From assembly GCA_037178625.1 (NCBI GenBank), contig CM074130.1, positions 3,534,001 through 3,598,000 on the forward strand: a DNA stretch of 64,000 nt, written 5' to 3'. Positions 19,942 through 30,682 of the stretch are shown piece after piece. The first letter of the stretch is position 1; the number at the start of each line of letters is the position of its first letter. The notes beneath the pieces are model-generated. The model made no database searches. It was not told the DNA's origin and was given only the letters and a program-made list of their open reading frames with translations. Origin of the DNA: Skeletonema tropicum. Its lineage: Eukaryota > Bacillariophyta > Thalassiosirophyceae > Thalassiosirales > Thalassiosiraceae. Position numbers and translations under genes: made by a program.

Positions 19942-20248
19942 ATGATTTCATAATTGTCAGTATCATAGGGACTTGTCATAATAATATATCCTCCAGCTTG
20001 CAGCACGTATGTATGATGAATTGTTGCAAGTGCACTTTGCTTAGGTGATACGTTTCTATCTCACATAGCTCTAATCCAGGCACCTGGGAAGGAAGGCCGC
20101 TGTTAAGTAGGTCACACTGGTGTCGGTCCAAAGAACCTTGTATTGTACTGTATATAAGCCAATTACGAGATACCTTTGGCGTAAATGTTATCATAGATGA
20201 TATCTTTTGAATCTTAAAATAATCGTTGTACTAATCCAGAGGTGATGT
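19942..20248. other. Convergent intergenic spacer
   Basis: 307 bp between the stop codons of PSMA7 (+) and the HECT ligase (-). It holds both 3' ends, and nothing else is seen. Confidence 0.5.
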
Positions 20249-23200
20249 TTAGGTTAATTCGAAACCGGACTTAGATTCAATTGCATAGATGAGCCTTTCC
20301 TTCAACACCTTCTCACTACTGTAGGTTGGCAGCTTCAAGGTATTGAAGCACGTTGATGCAGAAGGTAATTTGTCACCATCCCTCATGATGCCTACTCTTT
20401 GAATGGTAAAAGGCGGATTCATCGATGAGAAGCCTAATGGAGGCGGACGTTCACAACTTGTGACAAATCGGAGCAGATCAGCTTGTTGCTTTGGAGTGAG
20501 TGACGAGACAACACTCCAGAACCGAACAATATTTCTGTCCAGTTGGGAATACCCTCCGGTGTATTTTGAGTTTGACTTCATGTCCGAAACATCAATCTTT
20601 CCATCTGAAGCACCACTAATCAATACTTGCAGTTCAGGTTCGTTGAAGAGCCTTAACCAAGATCTATCGATTACCTCCCACAATCCGCGGGTAAAAGCAT
20701 CCGATTGTTCCTTGATTCGATCACAAACGTGATGTTTTGCAACGAGGTAAATGTATCGGCGCTTGTTTCCATTTGTGACCTCAACGTCGGCACCATTGGG
20801 GATTAGATTCTGTTCTGTTACGCCAAAATCATCATTAGCCACTGTGAAGGTGAGACACAGATCTGCCGCATCTCCGTCATATGTTTTCAGAAACATGAGA
20901 TTGTTGTAAAGCTGCTTGTCAATAGTACTCAGGTCGGTCAACAAATGGAGATAGTTGTGATCGCCTCTGAGAAAAGACAAAAACAAATGAGCAAATTGGG
21001 GCTGAATAGTGATCCCCTCGTAAAGAGCCTTTCCCAATATCCGACCAAGAAATTCAAACAGTTTTATTGACATGTCACCGCCGTGTACAAATTTCGATGA
21101 CGGGTTGGGATACATCAAAGAATCCTCAGTAACCTTGAAAAGTGCGTAATTTGGATCGAAGGCAAGTGCTGAGAGATCAGTCCAGAATTCTTTGAAGAGA
21201 CCACCTACATCTACCCCAGATTCACTAGTTCCTACGTCACTGATATAGTTCACACAGATTCTCTGTCTCATGTTCCTTCCAAGATTGTTCAAATGGATCA
21301 GTCCGTCTTCAAGCACCCTCCCTCTTTGCACCTTCACCATGATGCCGCGCTTCAGATTCCTTTGCTCATTGCTGCCCTGGATGTCAGTTCTATTGGTTGT
21401 TACTATGCGCTCAAACAGTTTGAGTCGTCGTTTAAACGATACAAGGAAGGGGCTAATTCTACAGACAGGAGAAGCGAGTAGAGAGGTATAATCCAGATGA
21501 GTTTTGCACCTGCGAATATCTTGTTCCAGTAAATCTTCTTCGATCCATAACTTTGGGACGCACAGCAGTTGCCGGGATGATCGCGAATACAAATCATTCA
21601 TCACTTTCGACGACACTGAAATGAGAGCCAAACCAAGATGATTTGAAGGCAAGCCATTCTTAGTTGCATTGTGAACATCATCGAGGCAAACTGCTCTGTA
21701 TAATAGTTTCTTCAGAAGAAGAATGCATCTCCTGATTTGATGTTTGGGAAGTGGTTTCTCCATATCGTGTAGTTCAACGTCATCGGTTACCATCAGAGTG
21801 TGACTTAGACACGTCACAAAGACCAAGAGTATTGGCGCTCCGATGTTTCCTTCGTTTGCTCCACGAGCTACATAGCATGTAAGCGCTCTTATAGGCACAG
21901 ACCCTTTGTTTACATCAATAACGGAATATAAGTCTGATACCACTTTTTGATTCGACTGAATAATCGCCCATGACGCAGAAAGGATATTCGTCGAGAAACA
22001 GAGGACATTCAGTAATGCTGTGACGCACGGTTCAAGTTTAGCTGAAGCACTCTCTACCTCAACTTCACTTGCTTTAGAAGTAACACGCCTCACGAGATCT
22101 TCTTTTCCATTACCTCCCCATCTTGATATGATCGTCCCATATGCACGACACAATGCAAAGAAGAATGAGATGCTGTATATATGCTGCGGCTTCGCTGTAG
22201 AGGCTTTTGAGCTATCACTTTCACTACTGGAGAGTACAGCAGTTGTCACCGCCCTACTAATAGATCCCTTACCATTGGCTAGCTGCCTGGAAAGTGATGA
22301 CGTGTTCATGAGCTTTCCCTTCCCAGACTTTGAATCCTTGGGACCAGGCTTAGAAGACTCACTTGATGTCATTTTATCGCCTGCACTTGAAATAAAGTTT
22401 GAAAGCTTTTTCGCCCATTTGCTTGACTGCCAAAACTTTCGATTGCGATCAACCATGGCTTCCTTCGCTGCAAGGCTTGTCACAGATGTACTTCCTAATT
22501 CCGTCAAGTCGTTCTCTTGTTTTATATCCTTCTCAGTCTTGGTGTCGATTACATTCCTTGTCATTAGCACTTCATCATCTATTGCACAGTTGAAGAGTGA
22601 GCGTACATAAGAATCAGAAAGGAAAAGAGTTGCCTGCTCAATGACCACCTTTGATAGAACGATAGGTGAAGATGTACTACCGTTAGACACCCACTCAACA
22701 GCTGCCATTTTCGAACTGAACGTTCCTAACGGGGCCACGTTTATGAGGGCGGCAACAAAATTGAAATACTCTGCCGCGGCTGTGTAGTGTAGCTTTGATG
22801 CAATCATCCCATTGATAGAATCACACTTATTTCCGATCTGAACCACATTTGATAGAAGACATAATACCGGGGGAGCAGGACAAGTACTGAGAGAGATATC
22901 TGTCATGTTGAGCGCTGCGGCGATGCGACCATCAGATACTTCATTAGTAAATGTGTTGGTGAAGTGGCGAATGAAATCCACCAATAGGGGCGACTTTAGT
23001 CCTTGACTTTGTACCAGGCTTGCGTAGGAAGATATATTTACTTTCCATGTGAATAGGGGGACAGTCAGAATCTCTGAAACAAATCGAGAACAAAGACGAC
23101 CTTGATTCAACTGATCAGACCCCATCGACGCAATGAAATCAATGATTATCTTCGTCAGAACGTCTGCCCTACATTTCTCGTCCTTAGCCGTACAAGCTTC

Positions 23201-24364
23201 CCTCATCCTTTCAGCATGAGGTGGTATAGGTTCCGATGTTCCATTTGATCCAAATAGTAGGAGCGAACGTAACGATGATACGAGATCTGGAGTGAATTTG
23301 TCGTGTCGTTGATGTTGTATCTTTGCACTGGCTGACTTTGGTTGAAAATAATTTGAGTACGACGGAGCTGATGATTTGATCAACAGCAAGCACACTTTTT
23401 GGTGAATCAAATCTCGGTTTCCTCCGTTGTATTTCTTGAGACGCAACAGAGTACGTAATATCAAGTCAACCGCTGCTAGGAGCTCATTCGAGTCTTGGCC
23501 AACACTGTTCTTCTCCGCAATACAGCCGAATGGCTTCTTTGCTTTCATTTGACGACGTGCAACACTTGATATCAACAATGTAAGGACATCATTCAGCCTC
23601 TTTCGTCCATTCGCAGATTCTACCCATGGTATCAATGGATCCAAATCCAAGTTGGTATCCAAGATCCCTGGTAGGAGTAAGTGTTTCACAAGCTTTGTCC
23701 ATCGTGATAAATCTCGTTCTTCAAGAATGAATGATCCATCTTCAAATGTAACTTCTCCACTACTGACATTCTTTCTGATTGCTGTTGGACAAGCGAAATA
23801 CAAAAACTGCGTTGTCATGATGGACACCGTAGCTGGAGGTGGAATATATTCTTGAGAAGATGAACGTTTGAGAATTGCTGTCAAGGCAATCAAGTCAGAC
23901 ATTCGTTTGTCATAAATGCTTCGTTGCTGCTCCCTCACTTTGGATGCAGTTTGTTTGGATCGTACGCATGCCTGTATCGTTTTTGCAGCAGATAATTTTG
24001 CCCTTGCCTCTGCACGTACTTTTCGTTGTTCTGCAGCCTTTTGTGCTGCGTTCAGCGGTGTGTCTGGTTCAGTCAACGCATTATTATTAGTTGTGGCATC
24101 CCAACTTTTCTCTTTGCTGCCAACAGCAGTCGCAGCAGATGCCACCGAGCTTGGCGTAGGGGTTTCTTTCGCACCACCAACAGTAACTCCGTGAGAAGAT
24201 GCCACAGCTGATGTTGCCTCCAATTCCTCTCTTCGTCGTCGTTCTAACTCTTTCCGCTTCCGAGCTTCTTTTGCCTCCTTTTCACGTTTCGCACGGAGGC
24301 GTCTAGCTTTGGCTTCATCTGCTCTCTTTTTTGCAGGGTTTCCTGCCAGCTCGTCGGTGAACAT
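20249..24364 (-). CDS. HECT E3 ubiquitin ligase, UBE3B-like
   Basis: Single-exon 1,371-residue E3 ligase that takes ubiquitin from an E2 on a Cys and passes it to substrates. The N-terminus is a K/R/E-rich helix (KKRADEAKARRLRAKREK) followed by an IQ-like motif (KTIQACVRSKQTASKVREQQ, about residues 125-145), as in UBE3B/UBE3C. The middle is alpha-helical. The HECT domain occupies about residues 1010-1371: VQRGRVLEDGLIHLNN, DVGTSESGVDVGGLFKEFWT, LYEGITIQPQFAHLFLS, RFVTSCERPPPLGF, then STCFNTLKLPTYSS with catalytic Cys near residue 1339, and the ending SGFELT. The pattern ISGASDGKIDVSDMK...YTGGY and the FELT tail fit UBE3B better than UBE3C. ATG 24362-24364 is the first in frame. Substrates are unknown. 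Confidence 0.92.
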   Translation of the reverse strand: MFTDELAGNPAKKRADEAKARRLRAKREKEAKEARKRKELERRRREELEATSAVASSHGVTVGGAKETPTPSSVASAATAVGSKEKSWDATTNNNALTEPDTPLNAAQKAAEQRKVRAEARAKLSAAKTIQACVRSKQTASKVREQQRSIYDKRMSDLIALTAILKRSSSQEYIPPPATVSIMTTQFLYFACPTAIRKNVSSGEVTFEDGSFILEERDLSRWTKLVKHLLLPGILDTNLDLDPLIPWVESANGRKRLNDVLTLLISSVARRQMKAKKPFGCIAEKNSVGQDSNELLAAVDLILRTLLRLKKYNGGNRDLIHQKVCLLLIKSSAPSYSNYFQPKSASAKIQHQRHDKFTPDLVSSLRSLLLFGSNGTSEPIPPHAERMREACTAKDEKCRADVLTKIIIDFIASMGSDQLNQGRLCSRFVSEILTVPLFTWKVNISSYASLVQSQGLKSPLLVDFIRHFTNTFTNEVSDGRIAAALNMTDISLSTCPAPPVLCLLSNVVQIGNKCDSINGMIASKLHYTAAAEYFNFVAALINVAPLGTFSSKMAAVEWVSNGSTSSPIVLSKVVIEQATLFLSDSYVRSLFNCAIDDEVLMTRNVIDTKTEKDIKQENDLTELGSTSVTSLAAKEAMVDRNRKFWQSSKWAKKLSNFISSAGDKMTSSESSKPGPKDSKSGKGKLMNTSSLSRQLANGKGSISRAVTTAVLSSSESDSSKASTAKPQHIYSISFFFALCRAYGTIISRWGGNGKEDLVRRVTSKASEVEVESASAKLEPCVTALLNVLCFSTNILSASWAIIQSNQKVVSDLYSVIDVNKGSVPIRALTCYVARGANEGNIGAPILLVFVTCLSHTLMVTDDVELHDMEKPLPKHQIRRCILLLKKLLYRAVCLDDVHNATKNGLPSNHLGLALISVSSKVMNDLYSRSSRQLLCVPKLWIEEDLLEQDIRRCKTHLDYTSLLASPVCRISPFLVSFKRRLKLFERIVTTNRTDIQGSNEQRNLKRGIMVKVQRGRVLEDGLIHLNNLGRNMRQRICVNYISDVGTSESGVDVGGLFKEFWTDLSALAFDPNYALFKVTEDSLMYPNPSSKFVHGGDMSIKLFEFLGRILGKALYEGITIQPQFAHLFLSFLRGDHNYLHLLTDLSTIDKQLYNNLMFLKTYDGDAADLCLTFTVANDDFGVTEQNLIPNGADVEVTNGNKRRYIYLVAKHHVCDRIKEQSDAFTRGLWEVIDRSWLRLFNEPELQVLISGASDGKIDVSDMKSNSKYTGGYSQLDRNIVRFWSVVSSLTPKQQADLLRFVTSCERPPPLGFSSMNPPFTIQRVGIMRDGDKLPSASTCFNTLKLPTYSSEKVLKERLIYAIESKSGFELT

Positions 24365-24796
24365 CGTTATCGATACCAACCAAATCAATCAATGACCGAC
24401 CTCTCTGTTGACAACATTAACATCAACACTGCAGTAAGTGTTAGTAAAAGCTGGGCTTGGATCTTTACGCAGGGTGAATATTCCAATCTACCTTGACTCT
24501 TCGAGTGAATTTAGTGGGGGTATATTGAGCAGATGAAGATCTTCGTCCTGTGATATCTTGGGGGTACAATCTTTTGCACCAAAATTGAGTTGGGGTGGGA
24601 GCTGCCATGCCATATGCCATGGCCACACGCAACACGCACCAAGCACACCAAGCACCAGCCTCCAGCACAACCCACAACCAGTACCAACGTAGCACATCGG
24701 CAGCTACTCTATTAGAGAGAGACAGGCGCGTAGCTTGAGCGGCAGGACATTGCATCACGAGACAAAAGTGGCAGAGCAGCATCATCTCAGAGGAGG
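24365..24796. promoter_or_regulatory. Divergent promoter: HECT ligase / TXNDC11-like gene
   Basis: 432 bp separate two divergent ATGs. The minus-strand ORFs in it look like chance. No confident TATA box or motif; a CA/CCA-rich stretch lies at 24620-24680. Confidence 0.45.
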
Positions 24797-27283
24797 ATGA
24801 GCAGGCTGCGGCTTTGTAGGTATTATTTCACCGTGTTGCTCCTAACATTAGTGTGGCTTCATCCAACAGTGACCAGCAGTGACAGTGATAACGATAATGG
24901 CTTGCAGGTCTGGGATACACCAGCGTCATTCAATCAGGCTTTAGATGGGGGGAGGCTTCTTCTCGTTATAATAACGGCGTCGTGGTGTGATCGAGGTGAT
25001 GTGCTGGAAACTCTGGGAGCTCAGGCAGCCAAAAGGATAGATGACGTTTTCACCAGTGGTAGTCATACAGGAGAATTTGCATCATTGCCAAAACCTTTAA
25101 TAGGATTGCTTCCAAGTGACACTGCAAGTCGCGTACTGTTAGATGGCCTTGGCCCAATCACTCAATATCCAGCATTCAAGTTTGTTCTATCAGCGTCACA
25201 TAATTGCTCTGTCAATGATGGAGAGAACCACCACCAACAACAACAACTTCATGACAATCATGAAGGTAATGAGATTGATGAGACAAAGATATGGGATTAC
25301 ATTGGTCCAAGGGAAACTGCAGCCGATGTATATGATTCTGTAATGATGTATTGGTATAGAAACGTTGTCTCGTCACATATTTCCAACTGTGGACCTCACA
25401 AACGAAAAATATCAGCCGCAACCAAATTAGAGACAGAGGTTAGCAACAAACACAAGCATGATCCACCGATATTCGAATTTACATCTCAGATTCAACTAGC
25501 ATCATTCTTGGAAAGATATGGTGCGCAACTTATGAGGCCAGCACAGGCTATGTACCGACACCAAAGTGCATTTGAAAAGGACATGTTCGAGGTTTACACT
25601 GGGCTGCAAAACAATGATAGTTCTATCGGTGGAATATTTCATCCATTTGAGTATCAATCACTGAGTGAGGATGGAGTACGAGAGCACGATGAACACAAAA
25701 TATACACACAAGAGATTGATCCCTACATTCTATTTGTCCAATGTCGCTTATCGAAAAGGAAATCAGTCATAGAGGAACAGTCAAAAGCAAAACGAATATT
25801 TGACGAAGTAGCAGAAGAAATGATGCATCGCAGGGATGTTGCATTCTTTGCGCTGGAAGTAGCCAATGCAAAATCATGTGGTGGATGGTTCCCGAAGGTG
25901 TCCGATGAAGCTGTTGCTGTCGTACGGGTACAAAGAGGTGTTGATTACTCTCTTTCATCGCCAGAGAAGAGTACTGCTTCGGATCAATCACTATGGAGGC
26001 AGCGACAGAAACGTGTCATTCATGATATCACAACTAATTGGAATGGCGTGAAACGGAGAACCCCTCATGCTCTATTCATCCCGACAGAGTATTCAACAGA
26101 GGAAGATATTGTGTCGAATCTAACCAAATTTACAGTCATCCACACCACTCCTACAGTGATGTGGTTTGATACAAGTCGAATTGCTCAGTTTGCATTTCCA
26201 AATTATCGAACAATCCACGCAGTGCTATTCATTGATATGGCACTGGGGTACGAAAGCTCAAAGTTACCGGGTTCTACCAAGCACGTTCAAAATGGCTGGC
26301 CAGAGAATCTTGCGCATTCTGTTGAGACGGAGCGCTTGCTTTTGGATCAGCAGAGGGCCATTCAAATGTTTTTCAATGCAGCACTACAATACCGATCGCA
26401 TCCCAAAGGTGACGATGTGGTTTTCTTGATTGTACCTAGTTCAGAGACTAGGATTTTGACTTCATTTGGAGTTGATCTGTGGACTCCTCTCGACGAAGCA
26501 TTGTTTGGTGGAGGAGTAGAAGAAAAGAAGAGTAACTCTGGTGAGGAGATAGATCATGCCACTACTTGCAGGAGAGATTCTTCGCCGATCATGCCAATGA
26601 TGGCGGTCACGGACGCCTCTAAGCGTACAGGAAAGCAGACGTCAAGGTACTACCTATGCTCGGATGATATCTTTGATCCATCTGATACTTTGTTTGAACA
26701 TGGCGGTGCAATAAAGTCTTTTATTGACGACGTGTTGGACACCTCCGCTACACCATTTACTCGATCTGAACATAGTCAAGTAGCTGCGGAACTCATTGCC
26801 ACAAAATCAAACGTCACGGTCGTGACCGGAAAAACCTTTCAAAGTCTTGTCATGGAGCGTGAAGAAGAACACACAATGCTACTCATGAAACAATCCACTT
26901 GTGGCCACTGCAAAAGATTTTCAATATTCTGGAATGAGTTTCAGACTCTCATTGATGCACTAAACTGGAGCAGCGTAATCAGTGTCGCCAAGATCGAAGT
27001 CACAAAGAATGATGTGCCCCATCCTCAAATTGATGCATGGGATCTCCCCTCTGTTTATTACTTCCCTGCAGGGTCGAAAGAATCTCCGATAGAGATGACA
27101 CCCAAATACGATAAAGATAGCATCGATGCTCAGTATCAATACGATGAAGGTTTAAGCTGGGTCACAAGCGGCTATGACGTTGTTGAGTGGATGATGAAGC
27201 AAGGCAAATTAGATCTGGAACTCCTGGCATCATTAGACGCAAACAGAGCCGATTCTATCGATGACGATGATGCATCAAGATAG
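24797..27283 (+). CDS. Secretory thioredoxin-fold protein, TXNDC11-like
   Basis: 828 residues, single exon. A signal peptide (YYFTVLLLTLVWLHPTVTSS) leads into the ER lumen. The first thioredoxin-like domain (about residues 40-130) has LLLVIITASWCDRGDVLE, where the CxxC site keeps only the first Cys (residue 64). Middle domains have the length of thioredoxin folds but no CxxC. The last domain (about 670-780) has LLMKQSTCGHCKRFSIFWNE with an intact CGHC site at residue 702 and the cis-Pro context WDLPSVYYFPAG. Several Trx folds with only the last one active resembles TXNDC11 or multi-domain PDIs. No KDEL-type retention signal is seen at the end (DDDDASR). The redox partner is unknown. It may act in oxidative folding or assembly of membrane oxidases, as in animals, but that is extrapolation. 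Confidence 0.75.
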   Translation: MSRLRLCRYYFTVLLLTLVWLHPTVTSSDSDNDNGLQVWDTPASFNQALDGGRLLLVIITASWCDRGDVLETLGAQAAKRIDDVFTSGSHTGEFASLPKPLIGLLPSDTASRVLLDGLGPITQYPAFKFVLSASHNCSVNDGENHHQQQQLHDNHEGNEIDETKIWDYIGPRETAADVYDSVMMYWYRNVVSSHISNCGPHKRKISAATKLETEVSNKHKHDPPIFEFTSQIQLASFLERYGAQLMRPAQAMYRHQSAFEKDMFEVYTGLQNNDSSIGGIFHPFEYQSLSEDGVREHDEHKIYTQEIDPYILFVQCRLSKRKSVIEEQSKAKRIFDEVAEEMMHRRDVAFFALEVANAKSCGGWFPKVSDEAVAVVRVQRGVDYSLSSPEKSTASDQSLWRQRQKRVIHDITTNWNGVKRRTPHALFIPTEYSTEEDIVSNLTKFTVIHTTPTVMWFDTSRIAQFAFPNYRTIHAVLFIDMALGYESSKLPGSTKHVQNGWPENLAHSVETERLLLDQQRAIQMFFNAALQYRSHPKGDDVVFLIVPSSETRILTSFGVDLWTPLDEALFGGGVEEKKSNSGEEIDHATTCRRDSSPIMPMMAVTDASKRTGKQTSRYYLCSDDIFDPSDTLFEHGGAIKSFIDDVLDTSATPFTRSEHSQVAAELIATKSNVTVVTGKTFQSLVMEREEEHTMLLMKQSTCGHCKRFSIFWNEFQTLIDALNWSSVISVAKIEVTKNDVPHPQIDAWDLPSVYYFPAGSKESPIEMTPKYDKDSIDAQYQYDEGLSWVTSGYDVVEWMMKQGKLDLELLASLDANRADSIDDDDASR

Positions 27284-27306
27284 TAAAGTAATTGAGGTTC
27301 TATAAT

Positions 27307-30165
27307 TTATCGTGTATCCATTATTGATGGTTCGCCATTTCCGTAATGTGATCCACCTTTCACAGAGGCTGGTGGTCGTCTCGGGGCCAAGACATCATCT
27401 GTCAAGAGAGAGCCCTCTCTTCTTCGAGCTCTCCGATGAAGACCCATAATTGTGTCAAAATGAGAAAGAAGGGCAGCCTGTCGTTTCGCATCAATGCCCG
27501 GCTTGGGTGACGACGAACGTTGCAACGAAGCTGGTGGGATTCCAAGATTATCGCGAAGATTGCATACTGTGGTGAGCCTATCGTTGAGGCTTCGAAAGGC
27601 ATCACTCTGTGGTAGCAGCATTAATAGCCCGTAACAGCTTTTAAGCAAAGGAGCGTGATGCGGGGATTCCACATCCAACAGCTGCAAGCGAAGGTGAACA
27701 AATACTGGACTCTCCAGTAATTGTACCAGTTTGTCAATCTGCATTAAAAAGCCAACGGAAACATCCAGCTCCGAAAATTTCTGGACCAAATCAAATGCAA
27801 CCTCATATGCACGGGCGAGTAGACAAAATGAAAATGTAGCCACTGGAGAATGACACCAACATTTGAACAGCGTATCAAAAAGATCATTCGCATTTGCGTC
27901 CTTCTTTTTAGTGACTTTCCTTTCATCAGGTGAATTTCTATCAAAAGCTTCGGCAAGTAAAACTCGGAGACCATGAAGCTCACTGGCTGTAAGCAGAATG
28001 AGATTGAGTGTCTGTACCATTGTCGCCACAAACTCTAATGAGAAAACGATAGGCTCCTCCACTTCATCTGCCGGACCATTTTCCAAATTCTCTGTCTCTA
28101 CACGCAGTCCCTTTTCCAGAGTAAGCTGACACGAAGTCGAGAGCACTTCAGCCATCAACATGTAAACACTCTCGGCGTCAAGGAGGACACAGAATTTTCG
28201 AACAACTAACGACCCTCGATTCTCAAGGAGTGCTCTATCCCTTGAAAACAAACCAAGGATTGCATTTATGACAAGCTTGAAATGCTTCTCGTCTTTTGTT
28301 CCTCTGAGGAGACCATAATGCGCTTCGGCTGTGCCCTTACGATGACCATCGTCCAAATTATCCGGGTCTTCGAGAGGGCCACCTCCATCACCCAACGATA
28401 TTCTAGCCAACACCTGCAGGGTAAATAAGACGACCGAGTCGCTAGTATCTGAGAGAGTTTTCAATAACACTTTCAACAGATTAGGAACAAACTCTGTCAT
28501 GTCCCCACGCCGTTTTTCTAACAACATATTAATCCATCTCAAGGAGGCCATTTTTGTGGGTACATCATCTTTGGTCATTAATTTGTCAGTCAGAGTTTTC
28601 AAAAGTGGAGCCAATTGAAAATCTCCCTTCGTATCACGCACTAGAGAGATCAAGTTAGCATTGGTTCGCTCTGCAACGATACAAATTTGCTCCTCCGAGT
28701 CAGATATACAGTACAAGATCGCATCTAATACTTCGGAATGGTGAGGTAGAAGCGCGTCGCCTCCTGAGTGCGGATGATGAATCAACTCTTCAATCCATGT
28801 AATGGCTGTTAGCCTATTGAGTCGATCTTTTGACATGCATTGGCTTACCAAAATAGAAACCAAGGGTCCAAATTCCAGAACTGTGGAATGTCGAACCTCC
28901 TTGAGAAAGTCAGAGAGAGCGGAATCCGCAGCCTGTCGAATCTCCCTGTTGGAGTCACTCAACATGTTGAACAGGCCATCAAGAAAGTCTGGCAAATAAT
29001 CAATCATGCTAATATCAGGGACCGAATCCAAAACTGTAATCCAACCAACCAATAATTGTCGTATATAGGGATTCGTTCGTCGAATATATGTCTGCAATAG
29101 AGGTAAAAAATGCTCAACGTGAAATGCCTCGCTCTCGGTCACAATATCCTTCACCAGTCGATCCAGTAAATTAGCCCCATTCTTCACATCCACATCCACA
29201 TCGGCAAACAACTTGGTCAAACCATCAAAAATCTGATTAAAATACCTCAATATTGATCCGCGTGCTACCTTGGCAATATTGTACAAACTCTCACACGCAT
29301 AATACCTCACACGAGACTCTGGATCATCAAAGCAATGCAACACAGGAAACAACAACCCCTCCAAATGACTCCGTGTATTCCCCATCAATCCAATTGCCGT
29401 GGCAGCAATACCAATCAAACCTCCCTTTCTATAATTGGCATTCATACTGGTGCAAAAGTCTTTGGCTAGCACGGATATAATGGATTGGATCATTGGCACA
29501 TTATGCGCCTCGGATAGAGATTTGACGAGTTGTTCAATCTCCAATGCGGCATTTTTGCGTTTATCGTACGATCGATCGCCGAGTGAGCGTTGTACTATTG
29601 GAGGGAGAGGTGATTCTACTGAGACTAGGACGGGCCCCGATTTGGACGTCGAGGAAGATAGTGATGGTGGGACATGTTGTTGCATCATTGCAGAGGATGA
29701 TGACATGGGCGAGTGAGTTGGAGAGTGTGCCGATTTAGTATTTGCTGCCGGCGCCGGTTTCTTTACAGGGGGCGGCGGCGGAGGAGGGTTTGCATATTGC
29801 TGTTGACGAATTGAATTAGTTTGTGGTGCTGAATTTCTCTGAGCTACTGAATTAGTTGAGCTGGAAGCCCGCTGCTGCTGCTGCTGCTGTTGCTGCCGCA
29901 TGGAATTTTGAGTCACGCTGATACTACTCGCAGATTGCTGACGACGTGACGATGCCGTCGAGCTGGATCCAACAGATGAGGCAGCAGATGCTGATGAAGA
30001 ATCAGAGGAGTTCCGCACATGTCTGGTTGCCTGCTGCTGTTGCTGTTGCTGTTGATTTTGTGCTGCTTGCATTCGCTGCCTGTGCCTCCGTTCCCTCTCC
30101 CGGCGCATCCGCTCTGCCTTGCTGGCAGATGCCGATTCACCTCCCGTTGCTTTCATATTATTCAT
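27307..30165 (-). CDS. VAC14: VAC14, scaffold of the PIKfyve/Fab1 complex
   Basis: 952-residue HEAT-repeat scaffold that joins the PI3P 5-kinase Fab1/PIKfyve with the phosphatase Fig4 on endolysosomal membranes and so sets PI(3,5)P2 levels. The first 190 residues are a low-complexity extension (basic helix ERMRRERERRHRQRMQ, poly-Q, Ser and Pro tracts). The conserved core starts at IVQRSLGDRSYDKRKNAALE. The Fab1-binding region has YRKGGLIGIAATAIGL and LFPVLHCFDDPESRVRYYAC; HEAT repeats follow, then the Fig4-binding region (about 660-850) with LFKCWCHSPVATFSFCLLAR and LVQLLESPVFVHLRLQLLD. Other VAC14 proteins are about 780-880 residues; the extra length is the N-terminus. Its stop codon is 23 bp from that of the convergent TXNDC11-like gene, so the mRNAs probably overlap. 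Confidence 0.93.
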   Translation of the reverse strand: MNNMKATGGESASASKAERMRRERERRHRQRMQAAQNQQQQQQQQATRHVRNSSDSSSASAASSVGSSSTASSRRQQSASSISVTQNSMRQQQQQQQQRASSSTNSVAQRNSAPQTNSIRQQQYANPPPPPPPVKKPAPAANTKSAHSPTHSPMSSSSAMMQQHVPPSLSSSTSKSGPVLVSVESPLPPIVQRSLGDRSYDKRKNAALEIEQLVKSLSEAHNVPMIQSIISVLAKDFCTSMNANYRKGGLIGIAATAIGLMGNTRSHLEGLLFPVLHCFDDPESRVRYYACESLYNIAKVARGSILRYFNQIFDGLTKLFADVDVDVKNGANLLDRLVKDIVTESEAFHVEHFLPLLQTYIRRTNPYIRQLLVGWITVLDSVPDISMIDYLPDFLDGLFNMLSDSNREIRQAADSALSDFLKEVRHSTVLEFGPLVSILVSQCMSKDRLNRLTAITWIEELIHHPHSGGDALLPHHSEVLDAILYCISDSEEQICIVAERTNANLISLVRDTKGDFQLAPLLKTLTDKLMTKDDVPTKMASLRWINMLLEKRRGDMTEFVPNLLKVLLKTLSDTSDSVVLFTLQVLARISLGDGGGPLEDPDNLDDGHRKGTAEAHYGLLRGTKDEKHFKLVINAILGLFSRDRALLENRGSLVVRKFCVLLDAESVYMLMAEVLSTSCQLTLEKGLRVETENLENGPADEVEEPIVFSLEFVATMVQTLNLILLTASELHGLRVLLAEAFDRNSPDERKVTKKKDANANDLFDTLFKCWCHSPVATFSFCLLARAYEVAFDLVQKFSELDVSVGFLMQIDKLVQLLESPVFVHLRLQLLDVESPHHAPLLKSCYGLLMLLPQSDAFRSLNDRLTTVCNLRDNLGIPPASLQRSSSPKPGIDAKRQAALLSHFDTIMGLHRRARRREGSLLTDDVLAPRRPPASVKGGSHYGNGEPSIMDTR

Positions 30166-30682
30166 TGCTTATTTATTTGTCTCTGCCAAAGTAAACACAA
30201 CATATCACAAATGCAGGCAATGACCATGGACAAGACAATGACATACAACGAAACGATAAGTTGTTGATGCAACAAAAATTTAAAAATCTTACAGCATGCC
30301 GTGCGCCAAATCCAAAAGACCAAAGCGCCCGCGGTCCAAAATAATGCTAAATCTCCCGTCATTCAACCACAGCCGCAAAATCTTTACACGCGACTTTCCA
30401 CTTGTAGATTCACCGTGGTTAGCAGTAGCATTCGTTCATTCACGCAAAGCTCGCAAGATCCGCCCCTGCCTCGCCCTTGCTTCGCTTCGTCAGAGGCTCA
30501 TCTTACCATATCATTTTATTTTGTGGTCGTGAGTTGCCTCGCCTCCTCTCGAACAATAGTATTGTTTTGGTAAAAATTCAAGGCTCTAATCTTGACAGCT
30601 ACGTCCATTTTTTTAAAAAGGGGCATTCCACTGGATCAGCCCATTCATCGAATCTTTGCTCTATCGTTTTTGCTCAACCACC
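30166..30682. promoter_or_regulatory. Divergent promoter: VAC14 / multi-KH gene
   Basis: 517 bp between divergent starts. The plus-strand ORFs inside it (30296-30752 frames) have no domain features. A Kozak-like ccaccATGt context precedes the KH gene at 30683. Confidence 0.45.

Noticed and set aside
24465..24785. Minus-strand ORFs upstream of the HECT ligase gene
   Set aside because: They lie in a divergent promoter. They have no link to the HECT frame and no recognisable content.
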